The translations under genes were made by a program, and so were the position numbers. Below the pieces are notes generated by a model. It ran no database searches. It was not told the DNA's origin and worked only from the letters and a program-made list of their open reading frames with translations. Positions 27,553 to 36,590 of a stretch of DNA of 63,298 bases are shown piece after piece; the stretch's first letter is position 1, and the number at the start of each line of letters is the position of its first letter. The stretch spans positions 1 through 63,298 of the forward strand of contig WGLZ01000008.1 of NCBI GenBank assembly GCA_016471375.1, written 5' to 3'. This stretch comes from Cyanobacteria bacterium RI_101. GTDB lineage: Bacteria; Cyanobacteriota; Cyanobacteriia; Cyanobacteriales; Microcystaceae.

Positions 27553-29064
27553 ATGGTTAGCATCAGACCCGACGAAATCAGCAGTATCATCCGGGAACAG
27601 ATTGAATCCTACGACCAGAGCGTGCAGGTCTCCAATGTGGGCACCGTGCTCCAGGTGGGGGACGGCACCGCTCGCATCTATGGACTGGAACAGGTGATGT
27701 CCCAGGAGCTTTTGGAGTTTGAAGACGGCACCGTCGGCATTGCCCTTAACCTCGAAGAAGACAACGTCGGCGCCGTGTTGATGGGCAACGGCTTTGGCAT
27801 TCAGGAAGGAAGCACGGTGAAAACCACCGGCCGCATCGCTCAGATTCCCGTGGGCGACGCCATGGTGGGTCGGGTGGTGGACGCCCTGGCGGCCCCCATC
27901 GACGGCAAAGGCCCCATCGCCTCCTCGGAAACCCGCTTAATCGAATCGCCGGCCCCGGGTATTGTGGCCCGGAAATCCGTCTGCGAACCCATGCAGACCG
28001 GGATTACCGCCATCGACGCCATGATTCCCATCGGTCGGGGTCAACGGGAGCTGATCATTGGCGACCGCAAAACCGGCAAAACCGCCATCGCCATCGACAC
28101 GATTATTAACCAGAAATCCGAAGACGTGATCTGCGTCTATGTGGCCATCGGTCAAAAAGCCTCCACCGTCGCCCAGGTGATCGATACCCTGACGGAAAAA
28201 GGCGCCATGGACTACACCATCGTTGTGGCCGCCAACGCCAACGACCCCGCCACCCTCCAATATTTGGCCCCCTACACCGGCGCCACCCTGGCGGAATATT
28301 TTATGTACAAGGGCAAGAGCACCCTGGTGATCTACGACGATCTCTCCAAGCAAGCCCAAGCCTACCGCCAGATGTCCCTTCTGCTCCGGCGCCCCCCCGG
28401 ACGGGAAGCCTATCCCGGCGACGTCTTCTACATTCACTCCCGCCTGTTGGAGCGGGCCGCTAAACTGAGCGACGCCCTGGGCGGCGGCAGTATGACTGCG
28501 CTGCCGGTGATTGAAACCCAAGCCGGGGATGTCTCCGCCTACATTCCCACCAATGTGATCTCCATCACCGACGGTCAGATCTTCCTAACTACCGACCTCT
28601 TCAACGCCGGTTTCCGTCCCGCCATTAACGCCGGGATTTCCGTGAGCCGGGTGGGATCCGCGGCCCAGACCAAAGCCATGAAGAAGGTGGCCGGGAAATT
28701 GAAACTGGAACTGGCCCAGTTCGCCGAGCTGGAAGCCTTCTCCCAATTCGCCTCGGATTTGGACGCCGCCACCCAAGCCCAACTGGGTCGGGGCCAGCGC
28801 CTGCGTCAACTGCTGAAACAACCCCAAAACTCCCCCCTCTCCGTTTGGGAACAGGTGGCTATTTCCTACGCCGGTTTGAACGGTTACATCGATAAAATCC
28901 CCGTGGAAAAAGTGGTGGACTTCGCCGCCGGTCTGCGGGAATACCTGAAAACCAACAAGCCCAAGTATGTGGAAATTATCTCCTCGGAAAAGGCGCTCAG
29001 CGAAGAAGCGGAAACCCTCCTCAAGGACGGCATCAAAGAGTTTACCCAGGCCTTCGGCGCTTAG
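27553..29064 (+). CDS. atpA: ATP synthase F1 subunit alpha
   Basis: This 503-residue non-catalytic nucleotide-binding subunit of F1 begins [18 protein letters not shown]. The P-loop [11 protein letters not shown] lies near residue 170. The ATP-synthase signature [14 protein letters not shown] and the alpha-specific C-terminal domain are intact. The 132-bp gap to the gamma gene holds a repeat insertion (29082-29140). Confidence 0.97.
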   Translation: MVSIRPDEISSIIREQIESYDQSVQVSNVGTVLQVGDGTARIYGLEQVMSQELLEFEDGTVGIALNLEEDNVGAVLMGNGFGIQEGSTVKTTGRIAQIPVGDAMVGRVVDALAAPIDGKGPIASSETRLIESPAPGIVARKSVCEPMQTGITAIDAMIPIGRGQRELIIGDRKTGKTAIAIDTIINQKSEDVICVYVAIGQKASTVAQVIDTLTEKGAMDYTIVVAANANDPATLQYLAPYTGATLAEYFMYKGKSTLVIYDDLSKQAQAYRQMSLLLRRPPGREAYPGDVFYIHSRLLERAAKLSDALGGGSMTALPVIETQAGDVSAYIPTNVISITDGQIFLTTDLFNAGFRPAINAGISVSRVGSAAQTKAMKKVAGKLKLELAQFAELEAFSQFASDLDAATQAQLGRGQRLRQLLKQPQNSPLSVWEQVAISYAGLNGYIDKIPVEKVVDFAAGLREYLKTNKPKYVEIISSEKALSEEAETLLKDGIKEFTQAFGA

Positions 29065-29081
29065 GCTAGCGGCGCTTTCTA

Positions 29082-29140
29082 GACCCGCCCCCTGAGCCTC
29101 GACCCGCCCCCTGAGCGTAGCCGAAGGGGGCGACGGGTTC
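29082..29140. repeat. Palindromic repeat between atpA and the gamma gene
   Basis: GACCCGCCCCCTGAGC occurs twice in tandem (29082-29097 and 29101-29116). The second copy pairs with AAGGGGGCGACGGGTTC downstream, making a long hairpin. It contains the CTGAGCGTAGCCGAAG unit found in other spacers of this window. It lies inside an operon and could attenuate or stabilise the mRNA between the alpha and gamma cistrons. Confidence 0.65.
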
Positions 29141-29196
29141 AGGGAGCGGCCTTTCGAGTATTAAATTCATATTCAAAATTCCTAGGGTAAACGCCG

Positions 29197-30141
29197 ATGC
29201 CTAACCTCAAAGCCATTCGAGACCGGATTCAGTCCGTTAAAAACACCAAAAAAATCACCGAAGCCATGCGCTTGGTGGCCGCGGCTAAGGTGCGCCGGGC
29301 CCAGGAGCAGGTCATCGCCACCCGCCCCTTTGCCGACGCCCTGGCTCAGGTGCTCTACAATCTCCAATCCCGCCTCGCTTTCGCCGACGCCAACTTGCCC
29401 CTGTTTGAGCAACGGGAAGCTAAAACCGTGGCTCTGCTGGTGGTTTCCGGCGACCGGGGTCTCTGCGGCGGCTATAACGCCAATGTGATCCGCCGGGCGG
29501 AGCAACGCGCCAAAGAATTGACCGCCCAGGGGATTAACGTCCAGTTCGTCCTTGTGGGTCGCAAGGCCACCCAGTACTTCGAGCGCCGGAACGCCACGGT
29601 GGCCGCCTCCTACGCCAGTTTGAACCAAATCCCCACGGCGGACGAGGCCGCGGAAATTGCCGATACCCTGGTATCTCTCTTTATCTCGGAAGCGGTGGAT
29701 CGGGTAGAGTTAATTTATACCCGTTTTGTTTCGTTGATCAGTTCCCAACCCGTGGTGCAGACCCTCTTCCCCTTGACCACCCAGGGGCTAGCGGTGCAGG
29801 ACGATGAAATTTTCCGCGTCCTCACCCGGGGCGGCAAGTTCCAAGTGGAGCGGGAAAAAGTATCCTCCGAAGTCAGCGCCTTCCCCCAGGACATGATCTT
29901 TGAGCAGGATCCCGCCCAAATCCTCGGCGCCCTTCTGCCCCTTTACAACACCAACCAACTTCTGCGGGCGCTTCAGGAATCCGCCGCCAGCGAACTGGCC
30001 GCCCGGATGACCGCCATGAGCAACGCCAGCGACAACGCCGGGCAACTGATTGGCTCCCTGACCCTGTCCTACAACAAAGCCCGCCAAGCCGCCATTACCC
30101 AGGAACTGCTGGAAGTGGTCGCCGGCGCTAACGCCCTCTAG
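29197..30141 (+). CDS. atpC: ATP synthase F1 subunit gamma
   Basis: This 314-residue central-shaft subunit starts [27 protein letters not shown] and ends in the conserved [28 protein letters not shown]. It carries the photosynthetic-type insertion (around [25 protein letters not shown]) but no cysteine pair, as in other cyanobacteria, so it lacks the plastid thiol switch. The symbol follows cyanobacterial naming (atpG in E. coli). It is the last gene of the operon and is followed by a strong terminator. Confidence 0.97.
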   Translation: MPNLKAIRDRIQSVKNTKKITEAMRLVAAAKVRRAQEQVIATRPFADALAQVLYNLQSRLAFADANLPLFEQREAKTVALLVVSGDRGLCGGYNANVIRRAEQRAKELTAQGINVQFVLVGRKATQYFERRNATVAASYASLNQIPTADEAAEIADTLVSLFISEAVDRVELIYTRFVSLISSQPVVQTLFPLTTQGLAVQDDEIFRVLTRGGKFQVEREKVSSEVSAFPQDMIFEQDPAQILGALLPLYNTNQLLRALQESAASELAARMTAMSNASDNAGQLIGSLTLSYNKARQAAITQELLEVVAGANAL

Positions 30142-30163
30142 CTTGAGCTAGGTTTTAAAGTTC

Positions 30164-30192
30164 AAACGCCCCTAGACCGGGGGCGTTTTTTT
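30164..30192 (+). terminator. Rho-independent terminator of the atp operon
   Basis: ACGCCCC (30166-30172) pairs with GGGGCGT (30180-30186) across a seven-base loop and is followed by a run of seven T. It begins about 25 bp after the gamma stop and also covers the 3' end of the convergent GNAT gene. Confidence 0.9.
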
Positions 30193-30654
30193 GTGGTCGG
30201 CAACCGGCGGCGCCGTTAAGCGTTTCTTCATTTCCACATGGGGAAGGGTCACTTCCCAAAAGACGGCGCTGGTTACGATGTAGCCCTGTTTCAGATAAAA
30301 CCCGGCGGACTGTAAACGGGCGTGGAGCGAACATTGGCGGTAACCTTGGGTTTGTAAGCGTTCTTCCATAGTTTGCAGGAGAAAAGCGCCGAGGCCCCGT
30401 CGCTGATAATCGGGATGAATGAGAAATTGACGGATTTTAACCCCTTCCTCGGTTTGCGGCGCCGCCATGCCGTAGCCCAACAGGGTTTGGCCCTCGTCCC
30501 AAAGGCCGTAGTGAAAACAGTCCGCCTCTCGCTCCAGTTCCTCCGGTTGTAGAACTAAGCCCAAGGGCGCGCGTAAAATCGCTTGACGCAGAAGCAGGGC
30601 TTGACCATAGGCCGGGGAGCCGAAGGGAATGAGGCAAAACTGAGGCGGGGCCAT
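30172..30654 (-). CDS. GNAT family N-acetyltransferase
   Basis: This 160-residue protein has the GNAT core: VKIRQFLIHPDYQRRGLGAFLLQTMEERLQTQGYRQCSLHARLQSAGFYLKQGY, with the acetyl-CoA loop Q-R-R-G-L-G and the terminal FYxxxGY. The order resembles ElaA-type acetyltransferases. The substrate is unknown. Its 3' end runs into the atp terminator from the other side; its start is 17 bp from the stop of the upstream TPR gene, so the two may share a transcript. Confidence 0.8.
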   Translation of the reverse strand: MAPPQFCLIPFGSPAYGQALLLRQAILRAPLGLVLQPEELEREADCFHYGLWDEGQTLLGYGMAAPQTEEGVKIRQFLIHPDYQRRGLGAFLLQTMEERLQTQGYRQCSLHARLQSAGFYLKQGYIVTSAVFWEVTLPHVEMKKRLTAPPVADHKKTPPV

Positions 30655-30670
30655 TGGCGGGTAAATTTTG

Positions 30671-31732
30671 TTAATAGACTTTTTGCAGGAGTTCCCGCGT
30701 TTTTTCCACCCCGGCGCCGTTATTTTGCTTTTGGAAAAGCTCCCGGGCCTGTTGCAGATAGCGCCGTCCGGGTTCCGGCTGGGAGGTGCGGCTATAGGCC
30801 AAGCCCAGCAGATAAAACGCCTCCGCCTGTTGGGGAAATCGCTCGGTTAATTCTCGGAGCGTTCGTATCGACTCCCGAGTTTGTCCCAGATCTAAATAAA
30901 CGCGACCGATAGCCAACTGAACCTCCGGGGACTGGGGCGCCCAGCGCCGGGCGGTCTGGTAACTTTCCAAAGCTTCGGTAAATTTTTTCTCTTTCTCCAA
31001 CAGTTCCCCCCAGGTCAGCCAGAGCGCAAAATCATCCGGCGCCGACTTTAACCAAGGGGTCAGGGTGGTTTTCGCCGTCTCCAGTTCTCCCTGTCCCGCC
31101 TGGGCTTTAGCCAAGAGGAGAGCCAGTTCTAAATTAGCGGGGCGGGTTCGTTGCAGGGGTTGTAAAAAGGCGATAGCTTCCCGCCAGCGCCCGCTTTGCA
31201 CCAGACCCGAGCCTTTGAGGATCCGCGCGTCCACATTCCCCGGTTCTAGGGCCAAGAGTTGGGCCACGGTTGCCGTCAGGCGGTCGTAATCCCCCAGACG
31301 GAGAAAAACGACCCCCAGCGCCTGGAGGTATTTGGGGTTTTGAGGCTCAAGGCTGAGGGCGCCGCTATAGGCGGTCAAGGCCCGGTCTAACTCTCCCAAA
31401 TGACTATAGCTAAAGCCCAAACCGTCATAAAAATCCGGGTTTTGGGGATCGAGCGCCAGCGCCCGCTCATAGGCGCCTGCCGCTTCGGCGTACTGTCCTT
31501 GATAGACCAACAAATACCCCAAACTTTCCCAAATCTGGGGGTTATCCTGGGCGAGGCTCGCGGCTTGGCGATAGAGAGCGATGGCGCCGGGAACATCCCT
31601 CGCGGCCACGGATTGTTTGGCTTGCCGCAGAAGCGCCGCCAATTCCGGCGTCTGGGCGTTTAACGGGTTATGGCCCAATCCTAAACACAGGGCTAGGCTG
31701 AGAAAATAGGGCGTTAACCGGCGGCGCTTCAT
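30671..31732 (-). CDS. Exported TPR-repeat protein
   Basis: This 353-residue protein starts at MKRRRLTPYFLSLALCLGLG, a signal peptide with probable cleavage at LNA-QTP (about residue 26). An upstream start at 31810 would place 26 extra residues before it and is rejected. Eight or so consecutive TPRs follow (for example NPDFYDGLGFSYSHLGELDRA and NPKYLQALGVVFLRLGDYDR), filling the rest. It is likely a periplasmic or lumenal scaffold. It probably forms a transcription unit with the GNAT gene downstream. Confidence 0.8.
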   Translation of the reverse strand: MKRRRLTPYFLSLALCLGLGHNPLNAQTPELAALLRQAKQSVAARDVPGAIALYRQAASLAQDNPQIWESLGYLLVYQGQYAEAAGAYERALALDPQNPDFYDGLGFSYSHLGELDRALTAYSGALSLEPQNPKYLQALGVVFLRLGDYDRLTATVAQLLALEPGNVDARILKGSGLVQSGRWREAIAFLQPLQRTRPANLELALLLAKAQAGQGELETAKTTLTPWLKSAPDDFALWLTWGELLEKEKKFTEALESYQTARRWAPQSPEVQLAIGRVYLDLGQTRESIRTLRELTERFPQQAEAFYLLGLAYSRTSQPEPGRRYLQQARELFQKQNNGAGVEKTRELLQKVY

Positions 31733-31815
31733 GCCTGGACTCCTAGAAAAGGTCGGAAATCTAACCCCTGTCGCTCCTCGCTTCTGATATAGTAGTTTAA
31801 GACAAAGCAAGGAAC

Positions 31816-31886
31816 GGCGGCATAGCCAAGCGGTAAGGCAGAGGTCTGCAAAATCTCCACCCCCGGTTCAAATCCGGGTGCCGCCT
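31816..31886 (+). tRNA. tRNA-Cys (GCA anticodon)
   Basis: A 71-nt cloverleaf: acceptor GGCGGCA/TGCCGCC, discriminator T, anticodon stem GAGGT/ATCTC with loop CTGCAAA (anticodon GCA), T-arm CCCGG-TTCAAAT-CCGGG. CCA is not encoded. Confidence 0.95.
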
Positions 31887-31896
31887 TAGTTTTCAG

Positions 31897-33738
31897 TTAA
31901 AAAGGAATATCTTCATCCTCGCCTTCTGGAATCACAACTGGGGGGCGACCTTTGACTTTGGGCTTAGGCGGCTCCAGCGCCGAGGTTTCCTGGGGATCGG
32001 GGGGAATAATAGCGCCGTCGAAGCTTTTTGCCAGTTGCTCCACCGCCTTCTGAACCGAAACCTTTTGCCCGTCCTCTGGCGCCGCTGGTGGGCGGGGTTG
32101 CTCTTCTAAAACTGGTTTACGGTCAAGAACTGGTTGATTGACAGCGGGCGGCGCTGGACGCTCCGGCGCGGGAGAGGGATTAACCACCGGAGGCGGATTT
32201 ACCGGAGCGGGTCGTTCCGGCGCCGGTCTGGGGGTAGCAGTCTCCACCAGGGCGGCTTTCTCTAGCTCCGCGGCGCCGGGGCCTTGCAACTGCACTCGCA
32301 GAGACCGACCGAGAACGGTGGCGAAGGCGCTTTCTAACTCCTGAGTTTTACTCTGGGCGATTTTCAGCAAGGGCGCGCTTTTGAGCCGGATCTGGGCGGT
32401 ATGGTGATCCAGCGCCGTCAGTTGGGCTTGAGTGCGAAAGAGTCCCTGGGAGAGGTTAGAGAGATGATTGATAACCTGGGCCCAGAGTTTCTCTAAATCA
32501 ACGCTCTCGGAGTCGGTTTCCGGGGGGAGCGGCGCCGGGGATTGTTCTGGATCTTGGGGAGCGGTTTTAACTGGGGTCGTAACCGGCTGGGCGGTAACCC
32601 TCGGGGTTGTCGGTTGTCCTGGCGCGGCTTTAACCGCGGCGCTAACGCAGGCCGACGGCAGGAGGTTTAAGAGCGTCACTTCCAACCAAAGCCGGGGCTG
32701 GGTCGTATTCCGCAATTGGACTTCGCTTTCCTTGAGGCGCTGTTGCCCCTGGAGGATGGCGCCGATTTCCCACTGCTGGGCCAGTTGAACCAGACTGCGC
32801 CAGGTTTCCTGGGTTACGGTTACCAAGTCGGCGCTTTTCGGCGCTGTTTTGGCGATGAGCAAATTTAAATAAAACCCCGCCAAATTTTGCAGAACGGTCA
32901 GAGGTTCCCGTCCCCGGTTCAAAATTTGCCGACACTGCCGCAGAACCGCCTCCGCCTCGTCCTGTGCCAAGGCCTCTAACAGCGCCAATAAATCCCGCTC
33001 CGGCACGGCGCCGACGAGATCCCAGACCTTTTCCGGGGTAATGACGCCGGCAATTAAACTCAATTGATCCAATAAACTCTCCGCGTCCCGTAGCCCGCCG
33101 TTGGCCATTTGTCCCACGAGGTTCAGCGCCGTCGGGTCAATATTAATATTTTCCTGATCCGCAATAGTTTGTAAATGATTGACCATCGCCGTCAAAGGAA
33201 TGCGACGATAATCAAAGCGCTGACAGCGAGAAATAATAGTGGGAAGCACCCGTTGGGGATCGGTGGTGGCGAGGACAAAAATAACTCTTTCCGGCGGTTC
33301 TTCTAGGGTTTTCAGGAGGGCATTAAATGCCGCTGTACTGAGCATATGACATTCATCAATCACATATACTTTATATCGACATTGCACCGGGGCAAATTGG
33401 GCCCGCTCAATGATCTCCCGGATATTATCAACGCCCGTATTACTAGCCGCGTCGATTTCAATCACGTCCAGCGCCGAGCCGAGGATAATGGCCCGACAGG
33501 TTTCGCACTGACCGCAGGGTGAGGGGGTGGGTTTGGCGCCGCTGACGCAGTTGAGGGACTTGGCTAAAATGCGGGCGGAGGAGGTTTTGCCCGTGCCCCT
33601 GGGCCCCGTGAAGAGATAGGCCGGAGCGACGCGCTCGCTGAGAATGGCGTTGGTGAGGGTCTCGGCGATGGCTTCCTGCCCCACCAGGTCGGCGAAGGTT
33701 TGGGGACGATATTTATGGTGGAGGGGTTCGTAAGCCAT
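31897..33738 (-). CDS. dnaX: DNA polymerase III subunit gamma/tau
   Basis: This 613-residue clamp-loader ATPase begins MAYEPLHHKYRPQTFADLVGQ. The P-loop is GPRGTGKT (45-52). A zinc module follows with Cys64, Cys75, Cys78 and Cys81, then DEXX-box DECH, sensor 1 and the SRC motif (ISRCQRF). A Pro/Ala-rich linker (about 385-595) leads to an acidic tail EGEDEDIPF. No intein interrupts the P-loop region, unlike some cyanobacterial dnaX genes, and I see no slippery run indicating programmed frameshifting. It is separated from tRNA-Cys by 10 bp on the opposite strand. Confidence 0.95.
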   Translation of the reverse strand: MAYEPLHHKYRPQTFADLVGQEAIAETLTNAILSERVAPAYLFTGPRGTGKTSSARILAKSLNCVSGAKPTPSPCGQCETCRAIILGSALDVIEIDAASNTGVDNIREIIERAQFAPVQCRYKVYVIDECHMLSTAAFNALLKTLEEPPERVIFVLATTDPQRVLPTIISRCQRFDYRRIPLTAMVNHLQTIADQENINIDPTALNLVGQMANGGLRDAESLLDQLSLIAGVITPEKVWDLVGAVPERDLLALLEALAQDEAEAVLRQCRQILNRGREPLTVLQNLAGFYLNLLIAKTAPKSADLVTVTQETWRSLVQLAQQWEIGAILQGQQRLKESEVQLRNTTQPRLWLEVTLLNLLPSACVSAAVKAAPGQPTTPRVTAQPVTTPVKTAPQDPEQSPAPLPPETDSESVDLEKLWAQVINHLSNLSQGLFRTQAQLTALDHHTAQIRLKSAPLLKIAQSKTQELESAFATVLGRSLRVQLQGPGAAELEKAALVETATPRPAPERPAPVNPPPVVNPSPAPERPAPPAVNQPVLDRKPVLEEQPRPPAAPEDGQKVSVQKAVEQLAKSFDGAIIPPDPQETSALEPPKPKVKGRPPVVIPEGEDEDIPF

Positions 33739-33885
33739 GGGGAAAAACCCTCAAAAAACTTCTCCATTGTACCCAGCGCCGGTGGTCGAGACGGAAAACT
33801 TGGGGCCCGGAAAAGAAGGGGCGCGCTACGGTAAGCTTAAAGGGGACTCCCAATCATCTCTAGCGCCTATCCCAGTGGGGTTGCC

Positions 33886-34134
33886 ATGACCGATTCTGAG
33901 CAATTAGTAGAAATCAAAGCCCTAATCCAGCATTTAGTGACGGATGTAGAGGGTCTGAAAACCGATGTTGCCGGTCTGAAAACCGATGTGGAGGGTCTCA
34001 AGGTGGAGATTATGCGCACCAACGACCGGGTGGAAATTTATCAGCAGTCCTCCCAACAAGTGGTTAATCTGGCCTTTGGGCTGATTGTGGCCACCACGGC
34101 GGCGATCATCGTTCCCGCCATCCTCGCCCGTTAG
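33886..34134 (+). CDS. Small heptad-repeat membrane protein
   Basis: This 82-residue protein has a coiled coil built on three repeats of about seven residues (DVEGLKT, DVAGLKT, DVEGLKV), encoded by near-identical 21-bp DNA repeats at about 33946-34008. A C-terminal TM helix follows (NLAFGLIVATTAAIIVPAILA). Similar short coiled-coil/TM proteins occur widely in cyanobacteria without known function. The repeat number may vary between strains. It precedes the kinase gene by 154 bp. Confidence 0.65.
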   Translation: MTDSEQLVEIKALIQHLVTDVEGLKTDVAGLKTDVEGLKVEIMRTNDRVEIYQQSSQQVVNLAFGLIVATTAAIIVPAILAR

Positions 34135-34288
34135 CTAGACGACTGACTCGGTTTAAACAAAGTCTGCGAGGGCCGAAGAGGCGCCGCCGGGGAATCGTTT
34201 ATAATATTTAGACTCTAGATCCTTTCTTCAAATTGGGTGTAACCCTTTCTAGATCTCCGCCAGCACTTTTGTCCCTGATTTTCTTCCA

Positions 34289-35767
34289 ATGAGCCATTGG
34301 CAACCCGGAACCACCCTCCAGAATGGACGGTACATTATCGCCAAAGTTTTGGGATACGGGGGAGCGGGGGTCACCTACCGGGCCCAGGATCGGGTCGAGA
34401 ACCGTTGGGTCGCCATTAAAACCCTCAACGCCCTGATGCAGACCCGGGCGGATTTTGCCAAGCATCAAGAGCGTTTCATCCAAGAAGCCTTTCGTTTAGC
34501 TAAGTGCAGTCATCCCCACATTATTCGCGTCGATAATATCTGTCAGGAGCGAGACCTCTGGTGCATGGTGATGGAGTACGTGGCGGGGGGAAATCTGCGG
34601 CAATACGCCCACGCCAAGGGGGGATTAGGGGAAGCCGAAGCTCTGCGCTATATCCAACAAATCGGCTCGGCGCTGGATTACGTTCACCGTCAAGGCTTTT
34701 TACACCGGGACGTCAAGCCCGCCAATATCATGCTTCGGGAGAAAAACCGGGAGGCGGTGCTGATTGATTTTGGGCTGGCTCGGGAGTTTGTCCAGGATGA
34801 GACAGGAGATCATACCAACGCTCGCACGGAGTCCTTCGCGCCCCTAGAGCAATACAAACGCAAAGCTAAGCGGGGCGCCTACACCGACGTCTACGCCTTG
34901 GCGGCGACCCTCTACTACCTCCTGACCCTACAACTGCCCTTTCCAGCGCCGATTCGTCACCAGGGGGCCCGCTTAATTCCCCCGATTCAATACAATCCCG
35001 GCCTGAGCGAGCAGGTCAACGCCGCCATCCTCAAGGGCATGGAACTGCTCCCCGGCGACCGTCCCGCTTCGATTTTGGAATGGTTGGCTCTTTTTTCCGG
35101 CGCTCCGGCTCCGTCCCCCTCGGCTCCGCTGAAACCCGAGCCAGTTCCGTTTGTTTCGGTCAAACGACCGCCGGCGCCGCTCATCTCGACGCCATCCCCA
35201 GGGACCGCGCCTAAACCCGAAAAACCGGCGCCCAACCCCCAACCCAGAGTGGAAACCTCCGCTCCTACGGTTCACCCGGTTTATAACGCGGAGCCAACCT
35301 CGGCGCTGGGTTTAGATTATAGTTTTTTGCAGGATCTCCTCAGTCGGGGCCGACTCCGGGAGGCGGATGTGGAAACGGCCCGCCTCTTGCTCAAGTTGGC
35401 CGATCGGGAAAAGGCGGGCTGGCTGGATCGAGTCCATGTGGAAAACTTGGTCTGCGAGGATCTGCGGGCTTTGGATCGGATTTGGGCGGAGGGCAGCGGT
35501 CAACGCTTTGGGTTTACGGCACAAGCTCGGATCTATCAACAAATTTGCTCCCACTGGGAACCGGACGCTCAAGCTTGGAAACAATTTTGCACCCAGGTGG
35601 GCTGGCGCAATAATAATCGTCTCGTCCCCTATAAGGAACTCAGTTTTAATGTTTGGGCGCCCCAGGGTCATTTGCCGGCGCTCGGTTCCACGATCTGGGG
35701 CTTCACCGGCTGGTTTCCGGCGCTGGCGCAACGGTTGCAGATCTGCGGCCTCCTGCCGGACTCCTAA
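34289..35767 (+). CDS. Serine/threonine protein kinase fused to a GUN4 domain
   Basis: This 492-residue protein has a eukaryotic-type kinase at 12-275: glycine loop GYGGAGVTY, Lys44 in VAIK, HRDVKPAN with catalytic Asp141, DFG at 160-162, and the APLEQY activation segment typical of cyanobacterial kinases. A Pro-rich linker (about 278-335) joins a GUN4 domain (about 340-480: LDYSFLQDLLSRGRLREADVET, WLDRVHVENLVCEDLRALDRIW, RFGFTAQARIY, GWRNNNRLVPYKELSF, PQGHLPALG). It lacks a TM helix. The fusion suggests that kinase activity is tuned by a tetrapyrrole, which is an inference from Gun4. A TATAAT at 34200 may be the -10 element. Confidence 0.88.
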   Translation: MSHWQPGTTLQNGRYIIAKVLGYGGAGVTYRAQDRVENRWVAIKTLNALMQTRADFAKHQERFIQEAFRLAKCSHPHIIRVDNICQERDLWCMVMEYVAGGNLRQYAHAKGGLGEAEALRYIQQIGSALDYVHRQGFLHRDVKPANIMLREKNREAVLIDFGLAREFVQDETGDHTNARTESFAPLEQYKRKAKRGAYTDVYALAATLYYLLTLQLPFPAPIRHQGARLIPPIQYNPGLSEQVNAAILKGMELLPGDRPASILEWLALFSGAPAPSPSAPLKPEPVPFVSVKRPPAPLISTPSPGTAPKPEKPAPNPQPRVETSAPTVHPVYNAEPTSALGLDYSFLQDLLSRGRLREADVETARLLLKLADREKAGWLDRVHVENLVCEDLRALDRIWAEGSGQRFGFTAQARIYQQICSHWEPDAQAWKQFCTQVGWRNNNRLVPYKELSFNVWAPQGHLPALGSTIWGFTGWFPALAQRLQICGLLPDS

Positions 35768-35827
35768 CCCGTTTGAACGAAAGATTTTGTTATCTTAAAA
35801 AATGAAGTAAATTTTTGTAATCTCATT

Positions 35828-36430
35828 TTGATACATTCTCCTGCAACGGCGCCGGCTTCCGCCTGGCACAGCCTACAGCTACTGTGGCAAGGCGATCAAC
35901 AAACCGTGAAAAGCGGACTGCCCCACCGCCAACTCGCGCCGGCTTGGCAAATGCTCATCCTCGGAGACGGCTCTCCCACCCGCCACTTGCAACTACTGAC
36001 GGGGGAAAAAACCGAAGTGGACGTGTTAGACATGTCCTTAGCGGAAAAAGCCGATCCGGCGGCGCCGGCCCAAATCGAAGCCGTGCCTCGTCCTTGGCTC
36101 CGACGCCAGGTCTGGTTAAGAACCGCCTCGGGTCAGCGGTTAGCCTACGCCGTCTCCTGGTGGGACGCCAGTCAGGTGGACGAGTATTTGGAAAATCGCA
36201 GTTTGCCCATTTGGGAGAGTTTGTCCCGCCTCCACAGCGAACTCTATCGGGATGTGCAGGGTCTGTACTATGGAAACCAGCCCGCTTTAGCAACCGCCTT
36301 TCAAGAAACCGGGCCCTTTTGGGGGCGTCATTATTTGTTCTGGCACGCCGGTAAACCGTTGACCTTAATTTATGAAGTCTTTTCTCCTTACTTGCGAAAA
36401 TACTTGGGAGATCCTTGTATACACATCTAG
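35828..36430 (+). CDS. Chorismate lyase family protein
   Basis: This 200-residue protein matches the cyanobacterial chorismate lyase family (UbiC-like, DUF98): WQMLILGDGSPTRHLQLLTGEKTEVDVLDM near the N-terminus, then RRQVWLRTASGQRLAYAVSWW and LPIWESLSRLHSELYRDVQGLYYGN with a C-terminal EVFSPYLRKYLG. In cyanobacteria it makes 4-hydroxybenzoate, the head group of plastoquinone. The only available start at this position is TTG 35828, so the start is uncertain by a few residues. It is 60 bp downstream of the kinase gene. Confidence 0.8.
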   Translation: MIHSPATAPASAWHSLQLLWQGDQQTVKSGLPHRQLAPAWQMLILGDGSPTRHLQLLTGEKTEVDVLDMSLAEKADPAAPAQIEAVPRPWLRRQVWLRTASGQRLAYAVSWWDASQVDEYLENRSLPIWESLSRLHSELYRDVQGLYYGNQPALATAFQETGPFWGRHYLFWHAGKPLTLIYEVFSPYLRKYLGDPCIHI

Positions 36431-36439
36431 CCATTACTC

Positions 36440-36560
36440 TTGTATTGCCCCCCCAGCCCCCCAACTTTGGGGGGAGTGCAGAGCCTTTCTCAGTTCAAAG
36501 TCCCCCAGAATTGGGAGATTTAGGGGGCTAGAGCCGGTTAAACAGACAAGTAAAGTCCAA
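36440..36560. repeat. Short interspersed repeat (CCCCC..GGGGG type)
   Basis: The block has CCCCCCCAGCCCCCCAAC followed by TTTGGGGGGAG, then CAAAGTCCCCCAGAATTGGG and ATTTAGGGGGCTA. It belongs to the same family as the blocks at 38865-38900 and 51535-51612 and can form strong hairpins. It lies in the convergent gap between chorismate lyase and the histidine kinase. Confidence 0.6.
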
Positions 36561-36590
36561 GGGGGGATCAAACTGAGGCGTTCACTCTTT

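Noticed and set aside
27937-28521. Minus-strand 194-residue open frame inside atpA
   Set aside because: Gly/His/Val-rich shadow of a GC-rich highly expressed gene, without a ribosome-binding site or family likeness.
31897-33738. Intein or programmed frameshift in dnaX
   Set aside because: The P-loop region is continuous and no A-rich slippery run followed by a short alternative frame is visible.
36440-36560. Possible CRISPR-like repeat
   Set aside because: The C/G-run blocks are palindromic single units without regular spacing or spacers; no cas genes in the window.
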